A stretch of 64,000 bases of DNA from Henckelia pumila (taxonomy: Eukaryota > Streptophyta > Magnoliopsida > Lamiales > Gesneriaceae). The notes under the pieces are model-generated. The model was not told the DNA's origin, did no database searches, and worked only from the letters and a program-made list of their open reading frames with translations. Location: NCBI RefSeq assembly GCF_033568475.1, contig NC_133122.1, positions 79,569,442 through 79,633,441 on the forward strand, in the 5' to 3' direction. Shown here piece by piece: positions 1-11,726 of this stretch; the first letter of the stretch is position 1; every line of letters starts with the position of its first letter. Made by a program: the position numbers and the translations under genes.

Positions 1-339
1 GAACCTTTCAGCTCTCGATTGAGCCCCAAAAAGTTCCTTGAGTTGTACGTGAATGTCAGCAGCATTCACGGTATCCTCAAATCGCCTCTGGAGTTCATCA
101 GACATCGAAGCTTGCATATAGCATTTGGCCTTGATATCATGGTCCCACCATATATCAAGTTTGGCCAACTCTTCCGGACTTATATCAGCTGGTGCTTCCT
201 TCGGAGGAGATTTTTCTAACACGTAGAGCATCTTCTCCGAGGTCAAGACAATCTTCAACTTACGGAACCATTCCGTATAGTTTGCGCCAGTCAGTTTATT
301 TTGTTCGAGAATAGAGAATAGTGGATTGCGCGAATTCAT
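1..339 (-). CDS. gag: Copia gag, N-terminal part (C1)
   Basis: An open minus-strand frame of 113 codons starts with ATG at 339-337 (MNSRNPLFSILEQ...) and is still open at the window edge. It contains the features of the plant Copia gag (UBN2-like) N-terminus: NYTEWFRKLKIVL near residues 25-37, WWDHDIKAKCYMQ near 69-81, and the ELQRRFEDT helix near 87-95. Gag packages the element RNA into cytoplasmic virus-like particles. No stop or frameshift is visible, whereas the C2 copy (26039 onward) is badly broken, so C1 keeps the better gag. The zinc knuckle would lie outside the window. Confidence 0.88.
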   Translation of the reverse strand, partial: MNSRNPLFSILEQNKLTGANYTEWFRKLKIVLTSEKMLYVLEKSPPKEAPADISPEELAKLDIWWDHDIKAKCYMQASMSDELQRRFEDTVNAADIHVQLKELFGAQSRAERF

Positions 340-2069
340 CTTAATGAAATACTGAAAAGAAACAGACAATAATCAGTGATTGTTTAATTAATTTACTAAG
401 ATATAAAATAGGCGAAATTTATTTTATGAATCTCACTCCCACTATTTTAACGATTTCACTACCCTCTAGTGAAAACGGGAAACTGTTTTCCTTAGTGGGA
501 ACATCGAGTCCAATTGACAAACTATGGTCCCGAATAATATCAGCCAACCATAATTTTCAAAAGGTAGAGCCCAATTGCTTCCAAAACAACCTCCACGTTT
601 TTACCTCATGTCCAATAAGGGCCCAATAATATGACGCCGTTTATTGTGACATGTCAAGATGACCCATCAATATTAAGTTGTGATGGACGGTCGCCATGTG
701 GATCCCCCAATAATATGAGCCGATCTCATGGGAGTTTCACCCAACTTACAACATGTGTCGATCCAATGTACAGCTTTCCGACGAACGGGCCCCCCCAATA
801 ATATGAGTCGGACCGTATCCGCGGGTAGCATCTCATACATTGATCGTTGATGGAAGGTAGGAACATTTAAACAATATTTAAATTTCCTTTATTTATCTTG
901 ATATCAATTTTAAATCATATTTAAAATGAGGGATTTTAATTTTTGAAAATTTGTCTCATCATTTAAAATTTGTATGCTTGCGGGATTCATACAATTTAGT
1001 CTAAAACATGCATACAACGATAATATCATATATCATATAGGATGATCGATTCCATTTCTAATCGACCCCTGGTTGTCAATCACGAGTCTAAGTCCAATCC
1101 TAGGTAATATGAAAGTATGCAATGCAATCCTATTACATTGAGCTTCCAATTTACATTTCTTCAGTCTTTATTGTCTGCTGGGCCCACCTTTGTCTTCAAA
1201 TCTTCATCTCCCACTAAGTCTAATGTATTTACAATAAATAACTATGACAAGTAGGGGATACATTTTAAGGGGTGGGAACGGGCCATAAACCAGGCCCACT
1301 TTTATTACATATGACAATTCATATTGGGCCATAAACCAGGCCCATTAATAAATCCAACAACAATAAAAACAAATGCAAATTTCTTAACATACACCTACAA
1401 AATTGGTCATGGCAATCGATCATCCTTATCCAATAATATTTAATTCAAAATTAATTTATTGGATAACATGCAATGGCAATTTAAATCAAAAAGGATAAAA
1501 TCATATTCCATATATAAAATCTTATTTTACATACAAAATCATATTTTATCTTTTTATCAAATAAAATCATATTTTACATATAAAATCCAATTTTATACAT
1601 AAAATCATATTTTACTCAATATTTCCATAAGATCATATCTTATCATCAATTGTACCAAAAATAATTAATTTCATAAAATCTGATTTACCGGATAAAATCT
1701 ATAAATTTTCCAAAAATTCAAATTTATCCAAAAATCAATTTTAAAATTTTCGGACTCGAACAATTCGATCCGACGCCTCGTGGACCAATCAAAAACAATT
1801 TTCGATCGGACCAAAAATAGAATTTTAACATATTAAAATTTTAATTAAAAAATAAAAATTAATTTTCCCGGGCCGCCCGGGACGATCCCGGGCAGCCCGC
1901 GCCCCAAAAGGGGCTCGGGCCGGGCAGCCCGTCGCTGCCCCTTGGGCAGCGATGATCGCTGCCCGTGTTTTGCCCGTCAAAAATTTTAAATTTTTATTTT
2001 GTTTCAAAAACCGAGGCTTAAAAAAAAAATTTTGTACAATTGATTAATTTAATCGCTTGATCTGAGCAA
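340..2069 (-). other. C1 untranslated leader with GC-rich hairpins
   Basis: This 1.7-kb stretch between the primer site and the gag ATG has no convincing coding frame. It is AT-rich except for 1866-1975, a dense GC island built from inverted repeats of cccgggcagcccg-like sequence. The first repeat (about 1868-1899) pairs 14 bp on 14 bp with a 3-nt loop and one mismatch. C2 has the counterpart at 24592-24622. A conserved structured leader suggests an RNA role such as packaging, dimerisation or translation control, but that is inference. Confidence 0.7.
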
Positions 2070-2085
2070 CCTGGCTCTGATACCA
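2070..2085 (-). other. Primer binding site (tRNA-iMet), C1
   Basis: On the minus strand this reads tggtatcagagccagg, complementary to the 3' end of plant initiator tRNA-Met. It sits one nucleotide inside the LTR, as in C2. Confidence 0.93.
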
Positions 2086-2086
2086 C

Positions 2087-3934
2087 TGTTGGAAAACGGT
2101 GATCAGATCAATCAGAATTGATACCCGGTGCAGCGGAAGTTTAAAAAATTTATATGGAACGATTCTATATCATGGGTATCAAAACTTTACGATTAAATTG
2201 TGCGTGTAAAAATTAAATAACAATTAAATTTTTACCTTGAAATCTTGAAACGAGATTATGGACACCAACAGATTACTCTGCTCTTGTTGTATATCCCAGG
2301 AACTGATGGACGAACAATTCTTCAATCAGGTCCACGAACAGAAGTTTAATCCCTCTGATAGATTGCACTAGAAAATCTATCAGAAGTTTCTACGAAGAGA
2401 ATTAACGAATTTTATCCGTTAAACCAGACTACAAATTCAAAATTCACAGGCTGGAATTTTTCGAGCAGAGAGGGGAGAGGGGGCGGCGGCCACTAGGAAG
2501 AAAAACCCTAGTCAATTTCGAAAATTATGCCTCTGTTGTGATCAATTTCTGTACTGCAATAACTTATTTATAATGTGGGCTGCTAACAGCTTAGGGCCCA
2601 TTAGTCATAAGTTCAAGCCTGACAAGCAAAGCCCGCATGTTCAGAAATTAATATAAAATTCATCGTGACTCAGATTGATAAACCAATTTCACCAATGTGC
2701 ACAGAAACCATTTCTGCAACTTTTAAAGTCAAGATAAATTTTCTGAATCCGAATTCAGTGATTTCCAAAAATGCCCATCCCTATGTCATTTTAGGAAATC
2801 TTACTCTTCTACTCTGATATAAGAAGTCCTACTTCTTTGTTCATTAAATTTAACTCTTTAAATTTAACTATCTCAACGGGGATTAAAAATCCATTACTTG
2901 TGTGACCCTCAATGGTTCAAGGATACAGCTAGCCGTGGGCTCACAACTCCTTGTGACTCGGAACAACAATTTCCGACTTGCCCATCGAATCATGGTAAGA
3001 GCGCCTAGCAACATCGCCCCATGATTCCCTAGGTATCACTGATAGTGTCTGCAAGAACCAATAGATTTTGGTTAGCGTACAATACGGTCCCTTCATCCAT
3101 ATATCCCGATCGAATCAACAACCATTGGTAAATCGAGAGTCGTTCGAGATTCGATAACTATGCAATGCATCTTGAAGATCAAATAGTGACATCGCATGTG
3201 CTACTAAGAAACCATTTCTTAAAACACATCATGTACTCTGGCCAGAGATTCGTCACACTAATATCTCCTCAGATTGCATAGGATATCCACACTAGCAAGT
3301 ATGTGGTGAATCCTTGACAACAAAGCATCGACTCCTATATGTGTCGTAACTGTACCCAATCCCGACACCTGATGACCCCAATAGAGTCGGTAAATGAGTC
3401 AAAGTACAGTACTAGCATATAGAGTCTCAATGATGTTTCAAGTAGTAAGGACTAATGGTGTACAACCAAAACCGCGGACTTTATCCACTCGATAAGTGAT
3501 AACCACTTGGAAAGTCCGGATAGGGTAGTTCGATCATTCATCGTATGAATATCCATTTGCATGCTTTGAACATCTCTATGTTCCATACCAATGAAACGTG
3601 GTACTCGGCATCGCAAATGCTAGTCTCAATCTCGAGCGATCCTTATCCTTATTAACGGACGGCTCAATCGACTAGGAACTGTTTAGAATATATAGTGACT
3701 ATAAGATGTGTTTCATGATAGCCATCCCCATGTGCCACCACATCTTACATACACTATAGTATATTCAAGGTCTTCATCTAAACATCTTATAGTATGTCAC
3801 AACATAATAATATGATAAAAGATAATGTAAATGCCATTATAAAAGTGTAAATTATATTAAACAAAAGATTGTTTATACATAGAGTCATAAAAGCCCTTAG
3901 CCACAAGTTGGCTCACCGGGCACCCACTCTTTCA
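2087..3934 (-). repeat. 5' LTR of Copia C1
   Basis: An LTR of 1848 bp running TG...CA on the minus strand. It is homologous over its full length to the C2 LTRs (1879 and 1881 bp). Its inner end abuts the primer site and its outer end abuts unrelated Gypsy sequence at 3935. Confidence 0.93.
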
Positions 3935-4923
3935 TATATGTGATTGCATTATACCATTTCTCTGATCGATGGACTATCTGAGTTGATTTTCCAGATTTTG
4001 AGAATATTCTCAGAACTCTAATATCTGATTTGGTATTAATTGATTTGATGAATTGCCACTTGATTATATGATTCTTGTAAAAGCTATCGAGTCGATATCG
4101 AGATAGTGCTTTAATGATACGACAAGAAGAAAACCATATTTCTTTGTGTTGAAATGATATGTCAGAAGTATTCGACATCGGATCAGATGTGATTGGAAAT
4201 ACACAGAGAATATACATATGAATCTGTATGAAATGAAAACAGAGAAAAAGAAACAGAGTTAGTAAGTGAATGATAGATATAACTTTTGAAGTTGTTACTG
4301 ATTTGTCAACAAGAAAGTTATTTTTGAATTAACGTCATTCGATTCAGAATAGAGAAAGAGCAGTGTTTGATATACAAATTCATAATATGAATATTAGATA
4401 TTGATCTTGAAACGATGAACATAATGACAGTATAGACTTGATATATCATCTATGCAAAGCATAGAATGATATAAAGAAAGAAACAAGTCGTCACTGAAGC
4501 TGTATTTCACTGACTGAGATGTCAGACAGAATTGATGATTTGATTGAATGATTTATTCTTTCCAGTTTGATATGATGGATCCGATTCATTCCACATATCT
4601 AAGACAAGGAAATATCAGTTCGATTTTTTCTATGTACTTTAATCAGAGATATTGACGAGATTTTGAGTTAAATCGAATATTTGACAGATCCTTGATTAAG
4701 AAAAGAAAGAACTCAGAAAAAATTCTTTTCAGTTAATTAAAGTACAAGAAAATAGAAGCAGATTCGAAGAAATAGTCTGATAATAAAAGAAGAGATGAAA
4801 TACGAAGATCTGAGTTAGATGATTGAAGTGAGAATTACTTCAGATAATAATTCAGTCTATCAGATTGAATAGTTCGATTGAATATGATTTCGAGGACGAA
4901 ATCATTCCTTAGAGGGGAGGAAT
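3935..4923 (+). pseudogene. Gypsy 3' internal remnant with polypurine tract
   Basis: This stretch has no long frame. Its right end holds the typical 3' signature of chromodomain Gypsy elements on the plus strand: tttcgaggacgaaatc at about 4869-4884 followed by the purine tract agaggggaggaat (4911-4923), directly abutting an LTR start. The same signature appears on the minus strand in Gypsy-2 at 43244-43275. The sequence further left is too decayed to assign. C1 replaces the rest at 3935. Confidence 0.6.
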
Positions 4924-5735
4924 TGTAAGGCCCGAAAATATTAAATTATTAATTACGGGATTTGAGAATTAAATTCCATATTTAGGGAAAATATTGATTT
5001 GAGAAGTTATGGAAATTATCGATTTAATTTCCGAGCCGAAAATATTTAATTTGAGAAATGACGGATTTTGAGAATTAAATTCCGAGAATTCTTAAATTAA
5101 AAGATTAAATATTCGATTTGAATATTTATGAAATTTAAGATTAAATTCCAAGTTTTGAGAATTATTATGATTTAATTTGGAAGTGAAACCCGATCAGGGA
5201 CTGGTTTGAAAATATCAAAGTTGCAAGGGCTAAAGCGCAAAAGGCCGGGATTATTGATCTAATCCGAATTTATTTCATTTTAATCCGAGTACATTTAATT
5301 TGGGAATATTTAGAGTTTTGATTTAAATTCTAATATTCTTAAATTATTTAGGATTGAAATTGAATTAAAAAGAAGGCCGAGGACTAAATTGCAATTAATG
5401 AAGACTTGAGGGACTAAATTGCAAAATATGTCAATACATATCCGATTTAATTAGATAAATCAGATGGATATGTGTATTCACTTCATGGAATTCAGAAATT
5501 ATGAATAGAGGAGCCGAACTTTTCTTATTTCTTTTGATTCTTGATTTTCGAAACCCCGTAACTTTTGATTCGATCGTCCGATTTCAATTCCAAAAAGTGT
5601 TCTGGAATCCTTGCGATGAGGACTTCGATTTGATGTAAGTATTTTGATGTTTCTCATAGCTTTCAAAATCAGTATATGGGCAGAGATCAAAATTTTATGT
5701 TTCGACCATGTTCTTGAACTATCGATATTTAGAGA
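4924..5735 (+). repeat. Truncated Gypsy 3' LTR
   Basis: It begins TGTAAGGCCCGAAAAT immediately after the polypurine tract, the usual start of this LTR class (compare TGTAACGCCCCG in Gypsy-2). It runs about 0.8 kb and ends abruptly where homology to the minus-strand G element begins (agaaacc/aattagcatct, about 5735). No LTR end or target duplication is visible. Confidence 0.65.
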
Positions 5736-5871
5736 AACCAATTAGCATCTAAATTTCAATCCTAAGCATGCTAAATTCAAAAATTCACAATTTTCATCTA
5801 ATCTTACACATGCATTTTTAAAACACAACAAACAGTCAAGAAATTTCCATTGCAAATCTTAACTAAGCATC

Positions 5872-6830
5872 TCAATATCTGAGCCAACCAAACACTGTCC
5901 ACATGAGGCCTCCGACACTATATGCAGAAAGGTACCTTCCAGATCTAGGGGAAACTGCTCCTAATGGTGCTGCCTTTGCTGGCCCTGCGGCCTCTGCGTC
6001 GCTGCTGATGCGGTCTAGGAGAATCTGAGCCCTTAGATGACCCAAGATAAGGCTTCTTTGCTGGCTGCTGCAAGGAATGTCCTCTAGATGACTACTGGAA
6101 CTGCCCTTCTTCTGGAATTCAGCCTGCATCTACTTCCTCCCCTTCTCATACCGGTACGCTCGATTCACCGCTACCTTGAACGTCATCACATCCACCATGG
6201 AAACATCAAGCTTGACATCAAACCCCAAGCCCTTAGTGAAATATCGCAGCCTCACGCTCTCCAGTGTATCATTAGTGGTCACGAAGTGACACCTCCGCTC
6301 GAACTGTCTCAAAAACTCAGCCACGGACCTGTCTCTCTCTCGGAGACTCATGAAGTCACAAATCAGCTGGCCTCGTACATACTCTATGAAGTTCTTCTCG
6401 AAGAAACCCGTCTTGAAAACCCTTCACATCATCCTGGCCCGGTCAAGACCAGTCACTGCGCCCTCCCACCAGAGAGCCTCATGCTTTAGCATGTAGATTG
6501 AGCATCTAACTTGATCAGCATCCTGGATCCTCATGTAGGCAAGTATCGTCTCAATTTTTGAATCCACTCATCAGCCACAAGTGGATCAGTGGTCCTTGCT
6601 TGCGGAACTACTTAGCGATGTCCCCTTCATGGGTCCTCTTAGGCTGCCCAGTCTGATGCTCAAGTAGTCTGGTGATACCAGCTAAAATGTCCATGTTGTC
6701 CCTCTCAAAAGCTGTGAGTGGTAGAGCAGCAGGTGAAGGTAGAGGCGAAGGTGGATCCTGATTACCCGTCTCGCAACTATGTGTCTCGAAGGCATACTGG
6801 AATTCTCAACATTCCCTCACGCAACCGTAA
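5872..6830 (-). pseudogene. gag: Gypsy gag remnant (G, unit A)
   Basis: This is a retrotransposon gag in several frames. The best-preserved piece (6351-6130) reads VAEFLRQFERRCHFVTTND and then YFTKGLGFDVKLDV, matching the capsid region of chromovirus-type gag. Parts of 6830-6480 match the N-terminal half better kept in unit B (31859-31554). Stops and frameshifts are frequent, and the CCHC knuckle visible in unit B is deleted here. Confidence 0.7.
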
Positions 6831-7010
6831 TGCATAACTAAGTATTTTAATATAAAACCTTTATAACAAAAATTTAGTGAAAATATAACTCATGGGTCCC
6901 ACTATTAAAACATAATTAAAAGAATTTAAAACTCACAGACTGGCAGTGCGAATTCTGAGCTCAACGTAGCAGGCTAGCTAACCCTCCAAGGACCTTGCTC
7001 TGATACCAAA

Positions 7011-8354
7011 TAAAACGATTTGAATTTTTTTAAAAAAATTCTACATATATTCCCATACATACATGCAACTATACTTAAAATAGATTTTCTATAAAGTATA
7101 ATGTAAAATTAAAATCAATTATATGCTAATAATTTAAAATACTCGAACAAATTAAAAATCCATGCATGGATGTTAAATAACGTAAAATGCGGAAAATAGT
7201 TTAATACAATCTCATAATCAGTGAAACATAAAATCGCGAAGGTCACGGGTGTGCTAGCTCGCCACGAATGCACAGAGGTCCTCGTTGTCAGTTGGGATAA
7301 CAATCTCCTTACTAACATCAAACTCAGCTGCACACCATTTAGATCTAATGAGCCTAGAGGCTCAGCATGCTCTACTCTTTAATAACAAATACTACATAAT
7401 AAGGTCGCATACAAGCACATATCGCATAAAAATATCCTGAAGTTCCTTATGCATGCATGATCATAAAAACGTTTTCATAATACTGAGTCATAAATGTTCA
7501 TCATAATCTTGATCATAAACATAATACGTAACATAAATATGTAACATAAGCATTGGCATTTCATAAACATAAAAATCATTTTCCCTGTGGGTGGTATCAG
7601 TGAAGTGCAACCATAAGCGATTGATCAATCTAAAAAACAACGTACGTGGCGGCGAGGTTCACCCAACCTTAACACGGGGATTCCCTACGCCTATTATGCC
7701 ACTTCACCCAACCTTAACACGGGGATCCATAGGCTCCTGAACATAAGTGGAGAGGTAATCGGGCCCGGTATCCTAACTTCCAATCCCATGAGTGTCACAA
7801 ATCATATCAACTTCCCAAAAATATTTTCTTTACATGCTCATAATCTTATCAAAAAATACATGCACGAATCATCAAATTAAAAATATCATTTTGTAGAAAA
7901 TACCTCCTTTAAATATATATTTAATTCATTTTCCATAAAATTCATACTTATATCAAAATAAACATATACATCTATTAAATATATATTGACGGACTATTTT
8001 GTTTTCCACTGGCTAGTTCGAGTTGCTTCCCCTTAAATAAAGCTCATAAACTTAGATTGGCTCATTAACACTTATCCTGACCCAAAAACACTTAGTCTAT
8101 CCCAATCACACATAAAATGACCCAATTAGACTTAGATTGGCCCAATAGTACTTTGCCCACCCATTAAAAAATTTAGCCCAATTAATAAATTAAGCCCAAT
8201 AAATATCTTAAGTCAAATAAGCTTGTCCCAACAAGGAAACTTGTCCCAATAAACAAATTTAGCCCAACTGACAAACTTGTCCCAATAAATAAACTTGACT
8301 CAATAAACAAACTTGACCCAATAAGCTTACTTTGTCCAATAAATAAACTTAACA
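7011..8354 (-). repeat. LTR of Gypsy G, unit A
   Basis: About 1.34 kb matching 32047-32962 plus 37781-38239. The inner edge abuts ccttgctctgatacca (6993-7008), the complement of an iMet primer site. The expected TG at the inner end has decayed to TA. The part at 8040-8350 is a run of degenerate 15-20 bp repeats around cccaataaacaaacttg. Confidence 0.75.
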
Positions 8355-8359
8355 CTTGC

Positions 8360-8657
8360 ATACCTATAGACGTCTGATAACTGTGGTTATAGATGAACTC
8401 CACTAGAGGTAATCTCGACTCCCACAAACACTAAAAGTCGATCACACAATCCCTCAACAAATCCTCGAAGATATGAATAACTCGCTCTGACTGTCCAACT
8501 GACTGGGGATGCAAAGCAGTACTGAACAATAAATTCGTTGTCAAAGCTGCATGTAGACTCTTCTGATTATCTTGCCTAATTCAATTTGGATTAAGACATA
8601 TCTATTCGAATCGACTGCGAATCTGCTACCAAATCTAACTCGGTATACTGGAATCCT
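8360..8657 (-). pseudogene. Gypsy integrase fragment (G)
   Basis: Read on the minus strand, pieces match the catalytic core of Gypsy integrase: a [14 protein letters not shown] stretch near 8490-8520, then ESRLPLVEF and YNHSYQTSIGM at 8420-8360. The frame shifts several times. The right end is cut by Athila-1 (target duplication ATCCT), with the other side at 20688. The left end joins the LTR at 8354 without chromodomain or polypurine tract, so 3' sequence has been lost. Confidence 0.7.
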
Positions 8658-10078
8658 TGTTGTGAAATTTCCTCGCAAGCGTACGAGTGTCAAGTTTTAG
8701 TATAATGAAAGAGAGAGTGTCGATCCCACAGGGAGTAAAATGAAAATATTCAATACTTGTAATTAAAATAGTCTTAATTTTATCTAGAAAATCAAACGTC
8801 GAGAATTTTTTAGAATAAATAAAATAAATAAAGAGAAATTATCAAGCTCACACACACACAAATTTCGATGAATTATCAATCAGAGAAAAATAGTCTAGAG
8901 GTTTTGATTTCACTTGGTCTCGACAATATTCAATCCTAATTAATCTATTTTATGAATTTCCTTCGATTAATAACCAAGAACACTTAGATTATTCTATTCC
9001 CTTCTTCCGAGCAACAAATAGAGTGTATCAACTACAATTCGATTTCAATATCCCTATTAAAAATCTAGATGTAGTGATATGTGTAAAATGATGTTCCTTA
9101 AAGGTTCTATTAAAGCTATATACTCTCCCGAGCTATATAAACAATTAACAGTGTAGTTCCTATTGATCCTACTCAAAATCCCCTCTCCCGAGCAATGATT
9201 CTAAGTAAATATAACAACTCAATTTATGGCCAATAAATTAAGAAGACATTCAATTCTAGAAACACAATTAATCTATAGAAATTCAACTTATTAAAATCAA
9301 AGATTCATGAATATGTCTCAACCAAGCTACGTCAACCTCTAGACTAGAAAAGTTTAGTTCATGCTCGAATTCAATAAAAACCAAATAATGTTTAATATCT
9401 CAACCATAATTCAACAATCAAAAGAAAATAAAAAAAAGAAACAAAGCCGTCGTCTTTCTTCCATGTCCGGTCGAAAAGTCTTCGTCTTCGTTCCAAGCAA
9501 TCTTCAGTTCTTCAACTCCAAAAACTCACAGAAGTGTTCTCTCAAATATTGTGTGTATTGGTGGCTGATAGATCGTTCCTATGACTCGAAAAATCCCCTA
9601 AATATGACCTAACAATCGTCCAAAATAATACCAAAAATATCCCCAAAGTTTCCATAAACAATCGGACTCTAATATTCCAAACAGACGACAGCGCAGGCGC
9701 GCCGGAAACAGGGCGGGCGCGCTCTCAATTCGCAACACAAACTTTTGAACATTCTTCAACGGCGCGGGCGCGCCTAGGGTCAGAGCGGGCGCGCCCTCAA
9801 CTCGACTTTTCTTCTTGAGTTCTTCAGTAACAGCGTGGGCGCGCCTAGGGATAGGGCGGGCGCCCCTCCAGCTCGAACTCAGCCTTTTTCTTCTCTTTTC
9901 CAACTCTTGAATTTCCTTGTAAACTTCCATCTTTTAAGCTTATTTCCACTTGAACACATTGAAGTCCATAACTTCCTACAAACACAAAAACAACAACAAT
10001 TTCACGCAATATTTACCAATAAATTCCAAAAGTCATGTAAAACCATATACAAATTAAGTGCACAAAATGCACTTATCA
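8658..10078 (-). repeat. 3' LTR of Athila-1
   Basis: Runs TGATAAGTGCATTTTG...CACAACA on the minus strand. It carries a three-unit GC-rich module array at 9690-9880. Small frames across it (9598-9930 minus, 9361-9612 plus) are artefacts of that composition. Confidence 0.95.
9690..9880. repeat. GC-rich 72-bp module array in Athila-1 3' LTR
   Basis: There are three units starting near 9690, 9761 and 9836 (spacing 71 and 75 bp). Each has a core gcgcgggcgcgcc, about 10 nt, a second gcgggcgcgcc, then ctcga or a close variant, separated by AT-rich linker. The core contains the palindrome GGCGCGCC. The same array is in the other LTR (20298-20487), and related units are internal (13421-13706). Confidence 0.9.
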
Positions 10079-10093
10079 AATTCCCCCAAACTT
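10079..10093 (-). other. Polypurine tract of Athila-1
   Basis: Reads aagtttgggggaatt on the minus strand and directly abuts the 3' LTR. It is the plus-strand DNA synthesis primer. Confidence 0.9.
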
Positions 10094-11726
10094 GAACTTT
10101 TGTTCGTCTCGAGCAATGCTAACACAAACTCCACTCAATTTCAAGAACAACAACCATCAAGAATGACTATGGATTAATGACCTTAGTATGGAATTCCAAA
10201 ACAATTTAAATCCAATCATCTCTGCCCTACTAACACTTGAAAAATAAGTTAGCCAGAAAAGTAATTCAACCTCATAAACTCATAAACTCCGCAACTCACG
10301 TTTCAAAATACTCTTCTCTTAACTCAATTCAAACATTCACAAATCATGAGGACTTTCATGGTAGAACAGGATCAAATTCAAGGATATATCATCACAACCA
10401 CACTCAATTGGTTTAATTCAAAGAACGTAGTGTGTGAGTGTTTCGATAAAGAATTCATAATCATTAAAGTTTCAATCAACAGTCCATAGGCTAAATTCTC
10501 GCAATCCCTCTCCACTAGTATATTGGGCAACTGTGACTCGGTCAATAGGACTTAATAAGCTTATAATGCAAGGCCTGGCTCATGGCTACAAATGAAGGAA
10601 AAGAATTCAAATAAGGAGTAATTCACATTTATGCTCAAACTCTAATGTCAAATCCTTTTCATTCACAACTTCACACTTATTTCACTTCATTGATTTTTCA
10701 ATTTTTTTCACAACTTTTCTTTTCACAACTTTTTCAACTCTTTTTCTTTTCTACTACCTTCCTCATTTCCATTCATCCACCACACCATTCCATATTCACA
10801 AATAAAAACTAGGAGCATATAACAACTTAGCATTCAAATTACTCCCTTAAAGGTAGGAAATAGTGTATAAGCTATTTAGATAGTCAATGTATGTCCTTGA
10901 AATAATGAAGAATGGGGGTTTCATCACACGTTTACACGCATGCCATTCGGTTTTCAATAAAGCTCAAACAAGGTACTAGGGATAACATATATAATAGGTA
11001 GCTTGAAAGGCTCAAACGAATTCAGAAAAATCGCCTAAATCATTCCTAATCACAGTTTTGCCCGTATTTCGCCTCGAGGGGTGTCCGAACTAGTTCTAGA
11101 CAAGTCTCAATCCACAATTAAATCATACAAATCTCAATCAGTGCAGAAAGGAATAATCATTAGCAGTAAACGATGATTTTCACAAGTAGTTTCAAAATTC
11201 TCGTACCTCTAAGTACAAATATGCGTGTAAGCTCAAATGGGCAACTAAGGATAAACTGATTCAATAAAATTCAAGGCCCAAAAAAAATCCAAACAATGCC
11301 TCAATCATTTTTATGTTTGTCTGTCTCAAGATTCAGATTCAAGAAAAATCACAGAATATATAGGAGTTCAATTGTTCACTTGGTTCCGTTTATTTCAAAA
11401 TTTTGTCAGCTAGGCAGGTATTCATGAACTTCAATCACAAAACAAAAATTAACATCATTGGCCATCAATCCATTTCATTATGATTTCTCAACATCATTCA
11501 CCAAAAAAAACACAATTACATAAATTTCTCAAATTCAGCCACACACCAACACAACACAACTCCTAAGAACCAAACAACTAAAATAAAAACAAAACAAAAG
11601 CAAAAGCAACTAAACAAAAACAATAAAAGTCAGAACTGACACAACTCCCCCAAACTTAGTACATTCATTGTCCTCAAAGAATTAAAACAAGAAAGCATAA
11701 AGGACATGTACCACAAACGACGACCG
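10094..11726 (-). other. Athila-1 3' non-coding region
   Basis: There are 1.6 kb between the third ORF and the polypurine tract, with no supported ORF. It is AT-rich with pyrimidine-rich stretches (10676-10760) on the plus strand. A second purine-tract copy, ctaagtttgggggagtt on the minus strand, lies at about 11644-11660. Confidence 0.75.

Larger units (their letters stand above)
1..3934 (-). mobile_element. Copia LTR retrotransposon C1, 5' part
   Basis: Read on the minus strand this is the 5' part of a Copia element: LTR (3934 to 2087), initiator-Met primer site, long untranslated leader, then gag running off the left window edge. LTR and leader are clearly the same family as C2 (22585-31348): the LTR start (tgaaagagtggg) and the primer site match, and the leader at about 640-860 matches 25510-25740 on the other strand. 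The rest of pol and the 3' LTR lie outside the window, so intactness and target duplication cannot be judged. Confidence 0.93.
5736..8657 (-). mobile_element. Decayed Gypsy element G, unit A
   Basis: On the minus strand the order is a piece of integrase (8657-8360), an LTR (8354-7011), an iMet-type primer site (7008-6993) and a gag remnant (about 6830-5870). The same LTR+gag block recurs as unit B (22003-38239, itself interrupted). An integrase fragment directly upstream of an LTR that is followed by another gag is the expected product of LTR-LTR recombination or a tandem insertion. Relative to unit B, unit A lacks about 160 bp including the zinc knuckle. Confidence 0.75.

Noticed and set aside
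2070..2085. Fragment of a tRNA-Met gene
   Set aside because: The match covers only the 3' end complement adjacent to an LTR, which is a primer binding site. No cloverleaf is present.
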